A stretch of 64,000 nucleotides of DNA. Source: Bradyrhizobium canariense. Lineage in GTDB: Bacteria; Pseudomonadota; Alphaproteobacteria; Rhizobiales; Xanthobacteraceae. The DNA lies in the NCBI RefSeq assembly GCF_019402665.1, contig NZ_VSST01000005.1, forward strand, positions 47,522 to 111,521. Direction: 5' to 3'. Made by a program: the position numbers and the translations under genes. The notes below the pieces were generated by a model, which did not search any database, had not been told where the DNA came from, and saw nothing but the letters and a program-made list of their open reading frames with translations. Shown in pieces: positions 43,218 to 51,845 of the stretch (positions are counted from its first letter, which is position 1; each line of letters starts with the position of its first letter).

Positions 43218-45029
43218 TCAGCTATCCACCTTCAGCGCGGCAATGAAGGCTTCCTGCGGGATGTCGACCTTGCCGAACTGCCGCATCTTCTTCTTGCCTT
43301 CCTTCTGCTTCTCCAGAAGTTTTCGTTTGCGCGTGATGTCGCCGCCGTAGCACTTTGCGGTGACGTCCTTGCGCAGCGCGCGCACCGTCTCGCGGGCGAT
43401 CACCTTGCCGCCGATCGCCGCCTGGATCGGGATCTGGAACATGTGCGGCGGGATCAAATCCTTCATCTTCTCGACCATGGCGCGGCCGCGCCCCTCCGCG
43501 CGGGTGCGGTGGACCAGCATCGAGAGCGCGTCGACCGGCTCGTTGTTGACGAGGATCTGCATCTTCACCAGATCGGCCGGCTTGTAGTCGGTGAGATGAT
43601 AGTCGAACGAGGCGTAGCCTTTGGAGACCGACTTGAGGCGGTCGTAGAAGTCGAACACGACCTCGTTGAGCGGCAGATCGTATTTCACCATGGCGCGGGA
43701 GCCGACATAGGTCAGCTCCTTCTGCACGCCGCGGCGGTCCTGGCACAGCTTGAGCACGCTGCCGAGATATTCGTCAGGCGTGAGAATCGTGGCCTCGATC
43801 CAGGGCTCCTGGATCTCCGCGATCTTGACCACATCAGGCATGTCGACAGGATTGTGGATCGAGATTTCCTGCCCGTCGGTCAGGCTCATCTTGTAGATCA
43901 CGCTCGGCGCGGTCGCGATCAGATTGAGATCGAATTCGCGCGACAGACGCTCCTGGATGATCTCCAGATGCAACAGCCCGAGGAAGCCGCAGCGGAAGCC
44001 GAAGCCGAGTGCGGCCGAGGTCTCCATCTCGTAGGAGAAGCTGGCATCGTTGAGGCGCAGCTTGCCCATCGCCGCGCGCAAGGTCTCGAAGTCGTCGGCG
44101 TCGGCGGGGAACAGGCCGCAGAACACCACGGGAATGGCCGGCTTGAAGCCCGCCAGCATCTCGGTGACAGGCTTCTTGTCGTCGGTGATGGTGTCGCCGA
44201 CGCGGGTGTCGGCCACTTCTTTGATCGCGGCGGTGATGAAGCCGATCTCGCCGGGGCCGAGCTCGTCGACCTGCGTCATCTTCGGGGTGAAGAAGCCGAC
44301 GCGCTCGATGTCATAGGCCGCGCCCGTGCCCATCATGCGAACCCGGCTGCCCTTCTTCATGACACCGTCGACGACGCGGATCAGCACGACGACGCCGAGA
44401 TAGACGTCGTACCAGCTGTCGACCAGCAGCGCCTTCAGCGTCGCCTCGCGGTCGCCCTTCGGCGGCGGCAGGCGGGTGACGATCGCTTCCAGCACATCGG
44501 GCACGCCGAGGCCGGTCTTGGCCGAGATCATCACGGATTCGGAGGCGTCGATGCCGATGACGTCCTCGATCTGTTGCTTGACCTTCTCGGGCTCTGCGGC
44601 GGGGAGGTCGACCTTGTTCAGGACCGGAACGATCTCATGCCCCGCATCGAGCGCGTGGTAGACGTTGGCGAGCGTCTGCGCCTCGACGCCCTGGCTGGCG
44701 TCGACCACCAGCAGGGAACCCTCGCAGGCCGCCAGCGACCGCGAGACTTCGTAGGCGAAGTCGACATGGCCGGGCGTGTCCATCAGGTTGAAGATGTAAT
44801 CCTTGCCGTCCTTGGCGCGGTAGGCGAGGCGCACCGTCTGCGCCTTGATGGTGATGCCGCGCTCGCGCTCGATGTCCATGGAATCGAGCACCTGCTCCTT
44901 GCCCGCCATTTCCCGGTCGGTGAGGCCGCCGGTCATCTGAATCAGGCGGTCGGCCAGCGTCGATTTGCCATGGTCGATATGGGCGACGATGGAGAAATTG
45001 CGGATGTTGGAAATGGGGACGGTCGTCAT
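43218..45029 (-). CDS. lepA: Elongation factor 4 (back-translocating GTPase)
   Basis: This 603-residue translation GTPase resets misplaced ribosomes. The G1 motif is [22 protein letters not shown] is G3 and NKVDLP is G4. The characteristic EF4 C-terminal domain is present ([24 protein letters not shown]). The start at 45029 gives the family N-terminus ([22 protein letters not shown]); upstream codons are not conserved. A housekeeping gene, diverging from the glycosyltransferase gene by 114 bp. Confidence 0.96.
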   Translation of the reverse strand: MTTVPISNIRNFSIVAHIDHGKSTLADRLIQMTGGLTDREMAGKEQVLDSMDIERERGITIKAQTVRLAYRAKDGKDYIFNLMDTPGHVDFAYEVSRSLAACEGSLLVVDASQGVEAQTLANVYHALDAGHEIVPVLNKVDLPAAEPEKVKQQIEDVIGIDASESVMISAKTGLGVPDVLEAIVTRLPPPKGDREATLKALLVDSWYDVYLGVVVLIRVVDGVMKKGSRVRMMGTGAAYDIERVGFFTPKMTQVDELGPGEIGFITAAIKEVADTRVGDTITDDKKPVTEMLAGFKPAIPVVFCGLFPADADDFETLRAAMGKLRLNDASFSYEMETSAALGFGFRCGFLGLLHLEIIQERLSREFDLNLIATAPSVIYKMSLTDGQEISIHNPVDMPDVVKIAEIQEPWIEATILTPDEYLGSVLKLCQDRRGVQKELTYVGSRAMVKYDLPLNEVVFDFYDRLKSVSKGYASFDYHLTDYKPADLVKMQILVNNEPVDALSMLVHRTRAEGRGRAMVEKMKDLIPPHMFQIPIQAAIGGKVIARETVRALRKDVTAKCYGGDITRKRKLLEKQKEGKKKMRQFGKVDIPQEAFIAALKVDS

Positions 45030-45143
45030 GGGCGCGGGATACCACTCACATCCCCGTGCGGCAACCATATTGCTGTATTTTCAGGGCCTTTGTTCACGCC
45101 AAGCTGATTCCACGACAGCCCGAAACGCGCTACGCAACGCCTG

Positions 45144-46781
45144 ATGTCCAGGCCCATGTCGACGACCTCGATCCCGTCTGCCCGAGCGCGCGCGAAGACC
45201 CGGGTGAGCTATGCCCGCTTTCGGGCCTGGCTGGTTGCCAGCGCGACCCGCCCCGAGGCGCGCCTCTGGCTGGTGATCCAGCTCGCCATCCTGCATGCGG
45301 TGCTCTGGACCTTCATCCTGATCAATCTCAAGGCCGCGCAGGACGTTCACATGGACGTCGCGGAAGCCTGGGGCTGGGGCCAGAAATTCCTCTGGGGCTA
45401 CGGCAAGCACCCGCCGCTGTCCGGCTGGGTCGCCGGCCTCTGGTTCACATTGTTCCCGCCGACGGACTGGGCGACCTATGCGCTGGCGATGACGACCGTC
45501 AGCACCGGTATGGTGATCTGCTGGCTCATCGCGCTACGCGTCGTGGATGCGCGGCGCGCGTTCCTGGTCGTGGTGATGGTCGCGCTCTACCCGATCTTCA
45601 ATTTCAAGGGTTTCAAGTACAATCCCGATCTGCTCCAGCTCGTCACCTTGCCGCTCCTCGTGCTCGCTTATCTCAATGCGTTCGAGAAGCGGAGCTGGCA
45701 ATCCGGGATCTTGCTCGGCCTTGCCGGCGCGCTGGCGCTGATGACCAAATACTGGGTGCTGACCATGATCGGCGCCATCGGGCTCGCCGCGCTGATCCAT
45801 CCGGAGCGGATGAGATTCCTGTCGTCGCCGGCGCCATGGGTTGCGATCGCGTCGATGGTGGTGGCGATGATCCCGCACATCGTCTGGCTGGCGGACGCGC
45901 ATTTCGTGCCGCTGACCTATGCGGGCGATACTTACAGCCTCGAGGACAGCGGCCAGGTGCATCAGCTCGTGGCCGGCTATGCCCTGCATAATGTCGCGCT
46001 GCTGGCATTGCCGGTGGCGCTGGCTGCACTGGCGATGGCGCTGGTGCCGCCTTGGTTCAGGCTGCTCCTGCGTGCGCCCTTGCGCATCGTCACGCGGGCC
46101 TGGGCGCGCGGCGCGAATGTGAGCGTGAACCTTTCGCAGGCGCGCAACGTCTGGATTATCCAGATCATCGTCGCGGTCGGCCCGGCGCTCGGCGCGCTGG
46201 CCTTCAGCATCTACATGAAGACCGATTGGGGCATCTCGCTGTTCTTTCTGGTGCCGCTCTCGCTGGTCGCGATCCCGGCGTTGCGGGTGCAGAGTGCGGC
46301 GCTGTTCAACATTGTCGCGATCTGGCTCGTGCTCAGCGTTGCCACGCTCGCTGCCTCGCCGTGGATCGCCGCGCGCGAGATGGCGGCCAATGCCGGCAAC
46401 ACGGCGACTTATGGCGCGCGCTCGGATCTCGCACGCGAGCTGACGCAGGCCTGGCACGCGCGCTTCGCCTCGCGCTGGGCGGTCGTCGCCGGCACCATGG
46501 AGTCGATCCAGCCGATGGTGTTCTACAGCCCGGATCATCCGGCCGCGTTCACGCCGCTCGAAGCCTGGGGGTCCGGGTTGATTTCGCCCGATGACGTCAA
46601 GCGATACGGCTTCATCGGCGTGTTCGACCCGGCCGACGGCCGCCTGCCGGCGTTCGAGAAATGGGTGTCCGAAGTTGCGCCAAACGCCGAGCGCATCGTC
46701 ATGACGACGCGCCGTTTCACCCACGGCAAGGCCGGTCCGTCGATGAGCTGGAACATCTACATCGCGCCGCCGGGGAAATGA
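45144..46781 (+). CDS. GT39-family glycosyltransferase (ArnT/PMT-like)
   Basis: This 545-residue integral membrane protein has about twelve hydrophobic helices. It has the dolichyl/undecaprenyl-phosphate-sugar glycosyltransferase plan: an early acidic loop (DVHMDVAEAWGWG) and KYNPDLLQLVTLPLL further on, then a periplasmic C-terminal domain. Such enzymes transfer sugars from polyprenyl phosphates to lipid A or proteins. No adjacent glycan pathway identifies the acceptor. It converges on the PTS genes with 15 bp between stops. Confidence 0.85.
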   Translation: MSRPMSTTSIPSARARAKTRVSYARFRAWLVASATRPEARLWLVIQLAILHAVLWTFILINLKAAQDVHMDVAEAWGWGQKFLWGYGKHPPLSGWVAGLWFTLFPPTDWATYALAMTTVSTGMVICWLIALRVVDARRAFLVVVMVALYPIFNFKGFKYNPDLLQLVTLPLLVLAYLNAFEKRSWQSGILLGLAGALALMTKYWVLTMIGAIGLAALIHPERMRFLSSPAPWVAIASMVVAMIPHIVWLADAHFVPLTYAGDTYSLEDSGQVHQLVAGYALHNVALLALPVALAALAMALVPPWFRLLLRAPLRIVTRAWARGANVSVNLSQARNVWIIQIIVAVGPALGALAFSIYMKTDWGISLFFLVPLSLVAIPALRVQSAALFNIVAIWLVLSVATLAASPWIAAREMAANAGNTATYGARSDLARELTQAWHARFASRWAVVAGTMESIQPMVFYSPDHPAAFTPLEAWGSGLISPDDVKRYGFIGVFDPADGRLPAFEKWVSEVAPNAERIVMTTRRFTHGKAGPSMSWNIYIAPPGK

Positions 46782-46796
46782 TCGAGGCGAAGCCGC

Positions 46797-47114
46797 CTAA
46801 ATCCCTTCCTCGTTGAATTTGCTTTCAACGAGTTCGGTGATCGCCGCGAGCGCGGCTTCGGCATCGTCGCCGGAAGCGGCGACCGTGATGGTGGTGCCGG
46901 GACCGGCGGCGAGCATCATCAGGCCCATGATCGAGGTGCCGCCGACGGTTTCGCCGCCGCGCGTCACCCAGACCTGCGCGTTGAAGCGCTCGACGGCCTG
47001 GACGAACTTGGCGGAGGCCCGCGCGTGCAGGCCGCGCTTGTTGATGATCAGGAGGTCCTTGGAGATCGCGCCCGCGGGCACGCCCGTCCCGGCTTGCGGC
47101 GCCTCGTCGCTCAT
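46797..47114 (-). CDS. ptsH: HPr phosphocarrier protein of the PTS
   Basis: This 105-residue HPr has an extra 15-residue N-terminal stretch compared with the usual 85-90. The phospho-His is His30 in NKRGLHARASAKF. The regulatory Ser is Ser61 in GGTSIMGLM, the HprK target. It is encoded with EIIA-Man (4-bp start/stop overlap) downstream of hprK. In alphaproteobacteria this truncated PTS has no sugar permease and acts as a regulatory phosphorelay for carbon and nitrogen balance. Confidence 0.94.
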   Translation of the reverse strand: MSDEAPQAGTGVPAGAISKDLLIINKRGLHARASAKFVQAVERFNAQVWVTRGGETVGGTSIMGLMMLAAGPGTTITVAASGDDAEAALAAITELVESKFNEEGI

Positions 47115-47512
47115 TTGCCGGCGAGGACGCGGCTGGCGATGGTGACGTATTTGCGGCCGGCTTCCTGGGCCATCGCGATCGCGTCGGGGAGCGGACGCTC
47201 CTCGCGCACCTTGGCGAGCTTCACCAGCATGGGAAGGTTGATGCCCGCGAGCACTTCGACCTTCGGCCGGCTCATGCAGGATATTGCCAAATTGGACGGC
47301 GTGCCGCCGAACATGTCGGTGAGGATCGCGACGCCGTCGCCGGAATCGACGCGGTTAACCGCCTCGATAATGTCGCTTCGACAGAGATCGGAATCATCTT
47401 CGGCGCCGATCGTGATCGCTTCGATTTGCTTTTGTGGGCCCATGACATGTTCAAGCGCTGCCTTGAATTCGTCGGCAAGGCGCCCGTGGGTCACAAGTAC
47501 TAGACCAATCAT
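47111..47512 (-). CDS. PTS EIIA component, mannose/fructose-type (regulatory)
   Basis: This 133-residue protein is an EIIA-Man domain. The phospho-His is His9 in IGLVLVTHGRLADE. The ILTDMFGGTPSNLA stretch is the family signature. The start at 47512 is fixed by GAGGAG upstream; a longer start lacks support. It takes phosphate from HPr. There is no EIIB or EIIC beside it, so a regulatory rather than transport role is likely, as in related rhizobia. Confidence 0.92.
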   Translation of the reverse strand: MIGLVLVTHGRLADEFKAALEHVMGPQKQIEAITIGAEDDSDLCRSDIIEAVNRVDSGDGVAILTDMFGGTPSNLAISCMSRPKVEVLAGINLPMLVKLAKVREERPLPDAIAMAQEAGRKYVTIASRVLAGK

Positions 47513-47645
47513 CGGAAAACTCCTCGCGGGCGCTTTTGGTGCACCGCACGAACGCGCCACTTTGACCATCCAGAGCCCCCGCGCAAGAGGGGATGTTGCG
47601 TATCTCCCTGAATCTAGACGGATGGATAAGGGGAGCTGCGCCGGT

Positions 47646-48170
47646 CTATTCGGTCGCGAGTGTGGGGTTCATATGGTTACCATTTCCCTTCAAACAATCG
47701 GCTGAAGGGTTAACGGAAGATGAACTCTTGGTAGTGGTCAAGGCCGCGACAACCAGAGGGAGGGGCAAATAGTCGCGGCCCACAGGTATTCGCGGTATTT
47801 CGACACCGAAAATGACTGCTTTTAAGGATTCTGCCGGCGGCAGCCGCTCCGCATCCGCGGCGTCCAGATCGACCACGAGGCCGACGGTCGCATGCTCCAC
47901 AAAGTCGCAGCGGCGGATTCCCAGCCCCCGGATCTCGATCAGGCCGGCCAGGAGCTGAGCGGGGCGGACCTCAATTTCGCGGCCGAGTGTCGCCAGATGG
48001 ACACGGTCATCACCGATCAGAACGGCCCTTTCGAGCACGCCGCTACGCCCCGCCATGATCAAATCGAAGGCAAGGCGCGACTTGCCGGAGCCCGAGGGCC
48101 CGCGGATCAGCACCGCCAGATCTCCAACCTTGACCGCCGAGGCGTGAATGCTGGGGCCGCCGTCGCTCAT
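47646..48170 (-). CDS. hprK: HPr kinase/phosphorylase, short alphaproteobacterial form
   Basis: This 174-residue protein consists of the catalytic domain only. Walker A is GPSGSGKS at 24-31, preceded by the conserved His9. Standard HprK is about 310 residues with an N-terminal domain; alphaproteobacteria normally carry this shorter form. It phosphorylates HPr on Ser61 and so controls PTS flux. Its start overlaps the chvG stop by 4 bp (ATGA), which couples it to the two-component genes. The last 25 residues are variable. Confidence 0.93.
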   Translation of the reverse strand: MSDGGPSIHASAVKVGDLAVLIRGPSGSGKSRLAFDLIMAGRSGVLERAVLIGDDRVHLATLGREIEVRPAQLLAGLIEIRGLGIRRCDFVEHATVGLVVDLDAADAERLPPAESLKAVIFGVEIPRIPVGRDYLPLPLVVAALTTTKSSSSVNPSADCLKGNGNHMNPTLATE

Positions 48171-49972
48171 AGCGCCGGCAGCCTCACCACGAAGCGCGCG
48201 CCGACAACACTAGGCGCTCCGTCCTCGTCCGCCGGGCCGGGGCGGTTCTCGGCCCAGATGCGTCCGCCATGCGCGTCGACGATCTGCTTGGAGATCGACA
48301 GGCCGAGGCCGGAGTTCTGGCCAAAGCCCTGATGAGGTCGGTCGGTGTAGAAGCGCTCGAAGATGCGCTCCAGCGCGTCGTCGCGGATTCCGGGGCCGTC
48401 GTCGTCGACCACGATCTCGATCTCTCCGCGCACGCGGCGGCAGGTGAGGCGCACCTTGTTGCCGGGCTCGGAGAAGGACTGTGCGTTCGAGAGCAGGTTG
48501 GAGACCACCTGTCCGAGCCGCGAATCGTGGCCGGTCACGGCGAAATTGTCGGTCGGGCTGCGGCCCTCGAAACGCATTTCGACCGCGACGTCATGGCCGA
48601 GCTTGGTTTCATTGGCGACGGAGACGAGCGTCGTCAGCAGGCGGCGCAGGTCGACCGGGATCGCATCCTGGCGCTGCAGTTCGGCATCGAGACGGCTGGC
48701 GTCGGAGATGTCCGAGATCAGCCGGTCGAGCCGCTTGACGTCATGCTCGATCACCTCGAGCAGCCGCGCGCGGCTGTTCTCGTTGCGCGCCAGCGGCAAC
48801 GTCTCGACCGCGGAGCGCAACGAGGTCAACGGGTTCTTCAATTCGTGGGCGACGTCGGCGGCGAACATCTCGATCGCTTCGATGCGGCTGTAGAGTGCAC
48901 TGGTCATGTCGCGCAGCGCACCGGAGAGATGGCCGATCTCGTCGCGACGACGTGTGAAGTCGGGAATTTCGACCCGGGTCCTGATGCGGCGGCGGATCAG
49001 CTCGGCGCTGTCTGCGAGCCGGCGGACCGGACCTGCGATCGTGCTGGCGAGCAGCAGCGACAGCATGATCATGACCGCGGCGGCGACACCGCCCACCTTG
49101 AGGATCGCGAGGCGCTCCGCGGTGACCATCTGGTCGATGTCGTCGCCCTGCGTCGACAGCATCAGCGCGCCATGGATGGCGCGCGAGCGCAGCACGGGGA
49201 CCGCGACCGAGACGATCACCTCGCCGCGCGCATTGACCCGCACCATCGAGCGCTTCTGGCCCTGAAGCGCGTCGCCCACCTCCGCATAGCCATTGCCGTT
49301 CTCGGGGCCGAGCTCGCGATAGAGCGGCAGGTCGCCGCGATTGAGCCAAGTACGAACCGCGACCATGCCGCGTTCGACCATGCCCGGCTTCTCGGCGGAG
49401 ACTGACGGCAGGGGGAAGCGCACCACGGTATCGAGGCTGCGGCTGTCGACCAACAGGCTGCCGTTCGGGTCGTAGATGCGGGCGCGCGTCTTGGTCGGCG
49501 AGATCAGCGTGCGCAGCACCGGCGCCACGCGCTCCGGATTGATCGGAAAATCCAGCGGGGAATACTCGTCCGACCCGCCATAGGTCTCGCCCGGCTTGAG
49601 GTCGAGCAACCGGTCGGGGTCGATGGTGATGGCGTTGGTCTGCACCGTCGCGGAGGCCGCGATCGCGCCGGCGATGATCTCCGCCTGCACCAGCAGGCTC
49701 TGCGCGCGCGCGTCGATCAGGCCGGCGCGGAATTGCGACAGATAGAGGATGCTCGCCACCAGCGCGACGAGGCCGGCGAGGTTGAGCGAAACGATGCGGC
49801 GGGTCAGGCTCGAGAAGGACAGCGCGAAGAAGAACTGCCCGGCGCGTTTCAGCCAGTTCAGCGGACGCCAGCCCCGCACGGCCGGCTTGTCATCGGCCAA
49901 TTGATCCGGAGCGCCGCGGGCGGTGACGTCCTCGGCGTTCTGGTTCTCGTCAGGCTGCGTTCGGTCAAGCAA
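48167..49972 (-). CDS. chvG: Sensor histidine kinase ChvG (ExoS-like)
   Basis: This 601-residue inner-membrane kinase has two transmembrane helices (near residues 60-80 and 290-315) flanking a periplasmic sensor of about 200 residues. HAMP, HisKA and HATPase domains follow. The phosphorylated residue is His376 (VAHELKNP). N, G1 and G2 boxes lie in VVDDDGPGIRDDALERIFERFYT and GLGLSISKQIVDAHGG. In Agrobacterium and Sinorhizobium the homologue senses acid or envelope stress, with ExoR as a periplasmic repressor there. It partners with ChvI, encoded 116 bp upstream. Confidence 0.95.
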   Translation of the reverse strand: MLDRTQPDENQNAEDVTARGAPDQLADDKPAVRGWRPLNWLKRAGQFFFALSFSSLTRRIVSLNLAGLVALVASILYLSQFRAGLIDARAQSLLVQAEIIAGAIAASATVQTNAITIDPDRLLDLKPGETYGGSDEYSPLDFPINPERVAPVLRTLISPTKTRARIYDPNGSLLVDSRSLDTVVRFPLPSVSAEKPGMVERGMVAVRTWLNRGDLPLYRELGPENGNGYAEVGDALQGQKRSMVRVNARGEVIVSVAVPVLRSRAIHGALMLSTQGDDIDQMVTAERLAILKVGGVAAAVMIMLSLLLASTIAGPVRRLADSAELIRRRIRTRVEIPDFTRRRDEIGHLSGALRDMTSALYSRIEAIEMFAADVAHELKNPLTSLRSAVETLPLARNENSRARLLEVIEHDVKRLDRLISDISDASRLDAELQRQDAIPVDLRRLLTTLVSVANETKLGHDVAVEMRFEGRSPTDNFAVTGHDSRLGQVVSNLLSNAQSFSEPGNKVRLTCRRVRGEIEIVVDDDGPGIRDDALERIFERFYTDRPHQGFGQNSGLGLSISKQIVDAHGGRIWAENRPGPADEDGAPSVVGARFVVRLPAL

Positions 49973-50088
49973 TGCTCACGCCCGCGTTAGGACAGCTCGT
50001 GCGAAGGTCCCCGCATCCTAGAGCCATCCCGGTCCCGATGGAATCAGAACCGGCGATGCTCTCGGTCTTTCGTGGAGGCGCGCGCGCC

Positions 50089-50790
50089 TCAGGCTTCCTT
50101 GAAGCGGTAGCCGACGCCGTAGAGCGTCTCGATCATCTCGAACTCGTTGTCGACGACCTTGAACTTCTTGCGCAGCCGCTTGATGTGGCTGTCGATGGTG
50201 CGGTCGTCGACATAGACCTGGTCGTCATAGGCGGCGTCCATCAGCGCGTTGCGGCTCTTCACCACGCCGGGCCGGGTCGCGAGCGCCTGCAGGATCAGGA
50301 ATTCGGTGACGGTCAGCGTCACCGGCTCATTTTTCCAGGTGCAGGTGTGCCGTTCAGGATCCATGCGCAGCAGGCCGCGGTCGAGCGCCTTGGCGTCGTT
50401 CTCCTTCGGCGTGACGGTCGGATCCTTCGGCGCCGAGCGGCGCAGCACCGCCTTGACGCGCTCGACCAGCAGGCGCTGCGAGAACGGTTTGCGGATGAAG
50501 TCGTCGGCGCCCATCTTGAGGCCGAACAGCTCGTCGATCTCTTCGTCCTTGGAGGTCAGGAAGATCACCGGCAGATCGGATTTCTGCCGCAGCCGGCGCA
50601 ACGTCTCCATGCCGTCCATGCGCGGCATCTTGATGTCGAGGATGGCAAGATCGGGCTGGGTGGTGCGGAAACCGTCGAGCGCCGAGGCGCCGTCGGTATA
50701 GGTCATGATGCGGTAGCCTTCGGCCTCCAGCGCGATCGAGACGGATGTGAGAATGTTGCGGTCGTCGTCGACCAAAGCGATTGTGGGCAT
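50089..50790 (-). CDS. chvI: Response regulator ChvI (OmpR/PhoB type)
   Basis: This 233-residue regulator has a receiver domain with Asp8, Asp9 and Asp52 ([13 protein letters not shown]). A winged-helix DNA-binding domain follows, ending [17 protein letters not shown] ... [11 protein letters not shown]. The start at 50790 has an AGAGG-type site upstream; a longer frame back to 50904 is out of family. It is the partner of ChvG and the first gene of the ChvI-ChvG-HprK-PTS transcription unit. ChvI-type regulators are typically essential or required for acid growth and symbiosis in rhizobia. Confidence 0.95.
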   Translation of the reverse strand: MPTIALVDDDRNILTSVSIALEAEGYRIMTYTDGASALDGFRTTQPDLAILDIKMPRMDGMETLRRLRQKSDLPVIFLTSKDEEIDELFGLKMGADDFIRKPFSQRLLVERVKAVLRRSAPKDPTVTPKENDAKALDRGLLRMDPERHTCTWKNEPVTLTVTEFLILQALATRPGVVKSRNALMDAAYDDQVYVDDRTIDSHIKRLRKKFKVVDNEFEMIETLYGVGYRFKEA

Positions 50791-51005
50791 GAGCCTCTGC
50801 TTTCTGCTTTCCGTTTGGGTCGTGGCTTGAAAACGGCGAGCAATCCACTGATGCGCCGCATACATGGGTGCCGATGTTGGCATTCGAACCTTGTCACCGA
50901 GCAATGCAAGCTAGGCTGAAGTGTGACCAAGTTCCACGAAACACGGCAGATTCGCCGCATCTCGACCCATATCCGGGCCCCGGTTTACCCGAAAAAAGGC
51001 CCTCC

Positions 51006-51782
51006 ATGCAACCACCTGACCCGAGAAAGCCGATGCAACCGACCTCCGATTTCGACCCCGGAAAGCTCGCCAAATCGCTGCTGCGGCGGTCACGGCAGGG
51101 GGCCCTGGCGACATTGATGGCCGGCAGCGGCGATCCCTATTGTTCCCTGGTCAATCTGGCGAGCCATCCGGATGGCTCCCCGATCCTGCTGATCTCGGGA
51201 TTGGCCGTGCACACCAGGAACATCCTGGCCGACAGCCGGGTGTCCCTGATGCTGGATGAGCGGGCGGCGGGCGATCCGCTGGAAGGTGCCCGAATCATGC
51301 TGTCCGGCCATGCCGAGCCGGCCGATGCGGACAAGGATCTGCTCCGGCGACGGTATCTCAATGCTCATCCCTCAGCGGAAGCCTTTGTTTCGTTTAAGGA
51401 TTTTTCTTTCTTTCGGATCCGACCTACGGGAACCCATCTGGTCGCCGGCTTCGGCCGGATCGTCGATCTCAAGCCGGAGCAATTCCTGACGGACCTCACG
51501 GGGGCCGAGGACTTGCTGGCGGCGGAGCAGGGCGCGGTCGAGCACATGAATGCCGACCACCGCGAGGCCATGGGCCTCTATGCAACAAAACTGCTGGGCG
51601 CTGCCGCGGGCGACTGGCGCTGCACCGGCTGCGATCCGGAGGGCCTCGACATGCAGGACGGCCAGACCGCCTTGCGGCTGGACTTCCCGGAGCGGGTTAC
51701 TGATGGCACCGCGCTGCGCAAGATGCTGGTTCGCCTCGCCGGCGAAGCGCGCACCAGGATGGACCAGAGCGCAAAAGATTGA
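51006..51782 (+). CDS. HugZ-like / pyridoxamine 5'-phosphate oxidase-fold protein with DUF2470
   Basis: This 258-residue protein has an FMN-binding split-barrel domain (about residues 20-165, ARQGALATLMAGSGDPYCSLVNLA) and a C-terminal DUF2470 region (about 175-255, VEHMNADHREAMGLYATKLLG). This is the HugZ-type architecture linked to heme utilisation or degradation. An ATG at 51033 is possible; 51006 is used because it is the first ATG after the short leader. The role is uncertain because no heme-uptake genes adjoin it. It diverges from chvI. Confidence 0.8.
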   Translation: MQPPDPRKPMQPTSDFDPGKLAKSLLRRSRQGALATLMAGSGDPYCSLVNLASHPDGSPILLISGLAVHTRNILADSRVSLMLDERAAGDPLEGARIMLSGHAEPADADKDLLRRRYLNAHPSAEAFVSFKDFSFFRIRPTGTHLVAGFGRIVDLKPEQFLTDLTGAEDLLAAEQGAVEHMNADHREAMGLYATKLLGAAAGDWRCTGCDPEGLDMQDGQTALRLDFPERVTDGTALRKMLVRLAGEARTRMDQSAKD

Positions 51783-51845
51783 ACGCTGCTGCCCATCGCC
51801 GCGACCCAAGACCATAATTGGTCAGAAGACGGCGGCGAGAGCGTC

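Noticed and set aside
43443..45107. 554-codon plus-strand frame opposite lepA
   Set aside because: It is composed of His/Asp/Arg/Val repeats typical of an antisense frame; lepA on the minus strand is certain.
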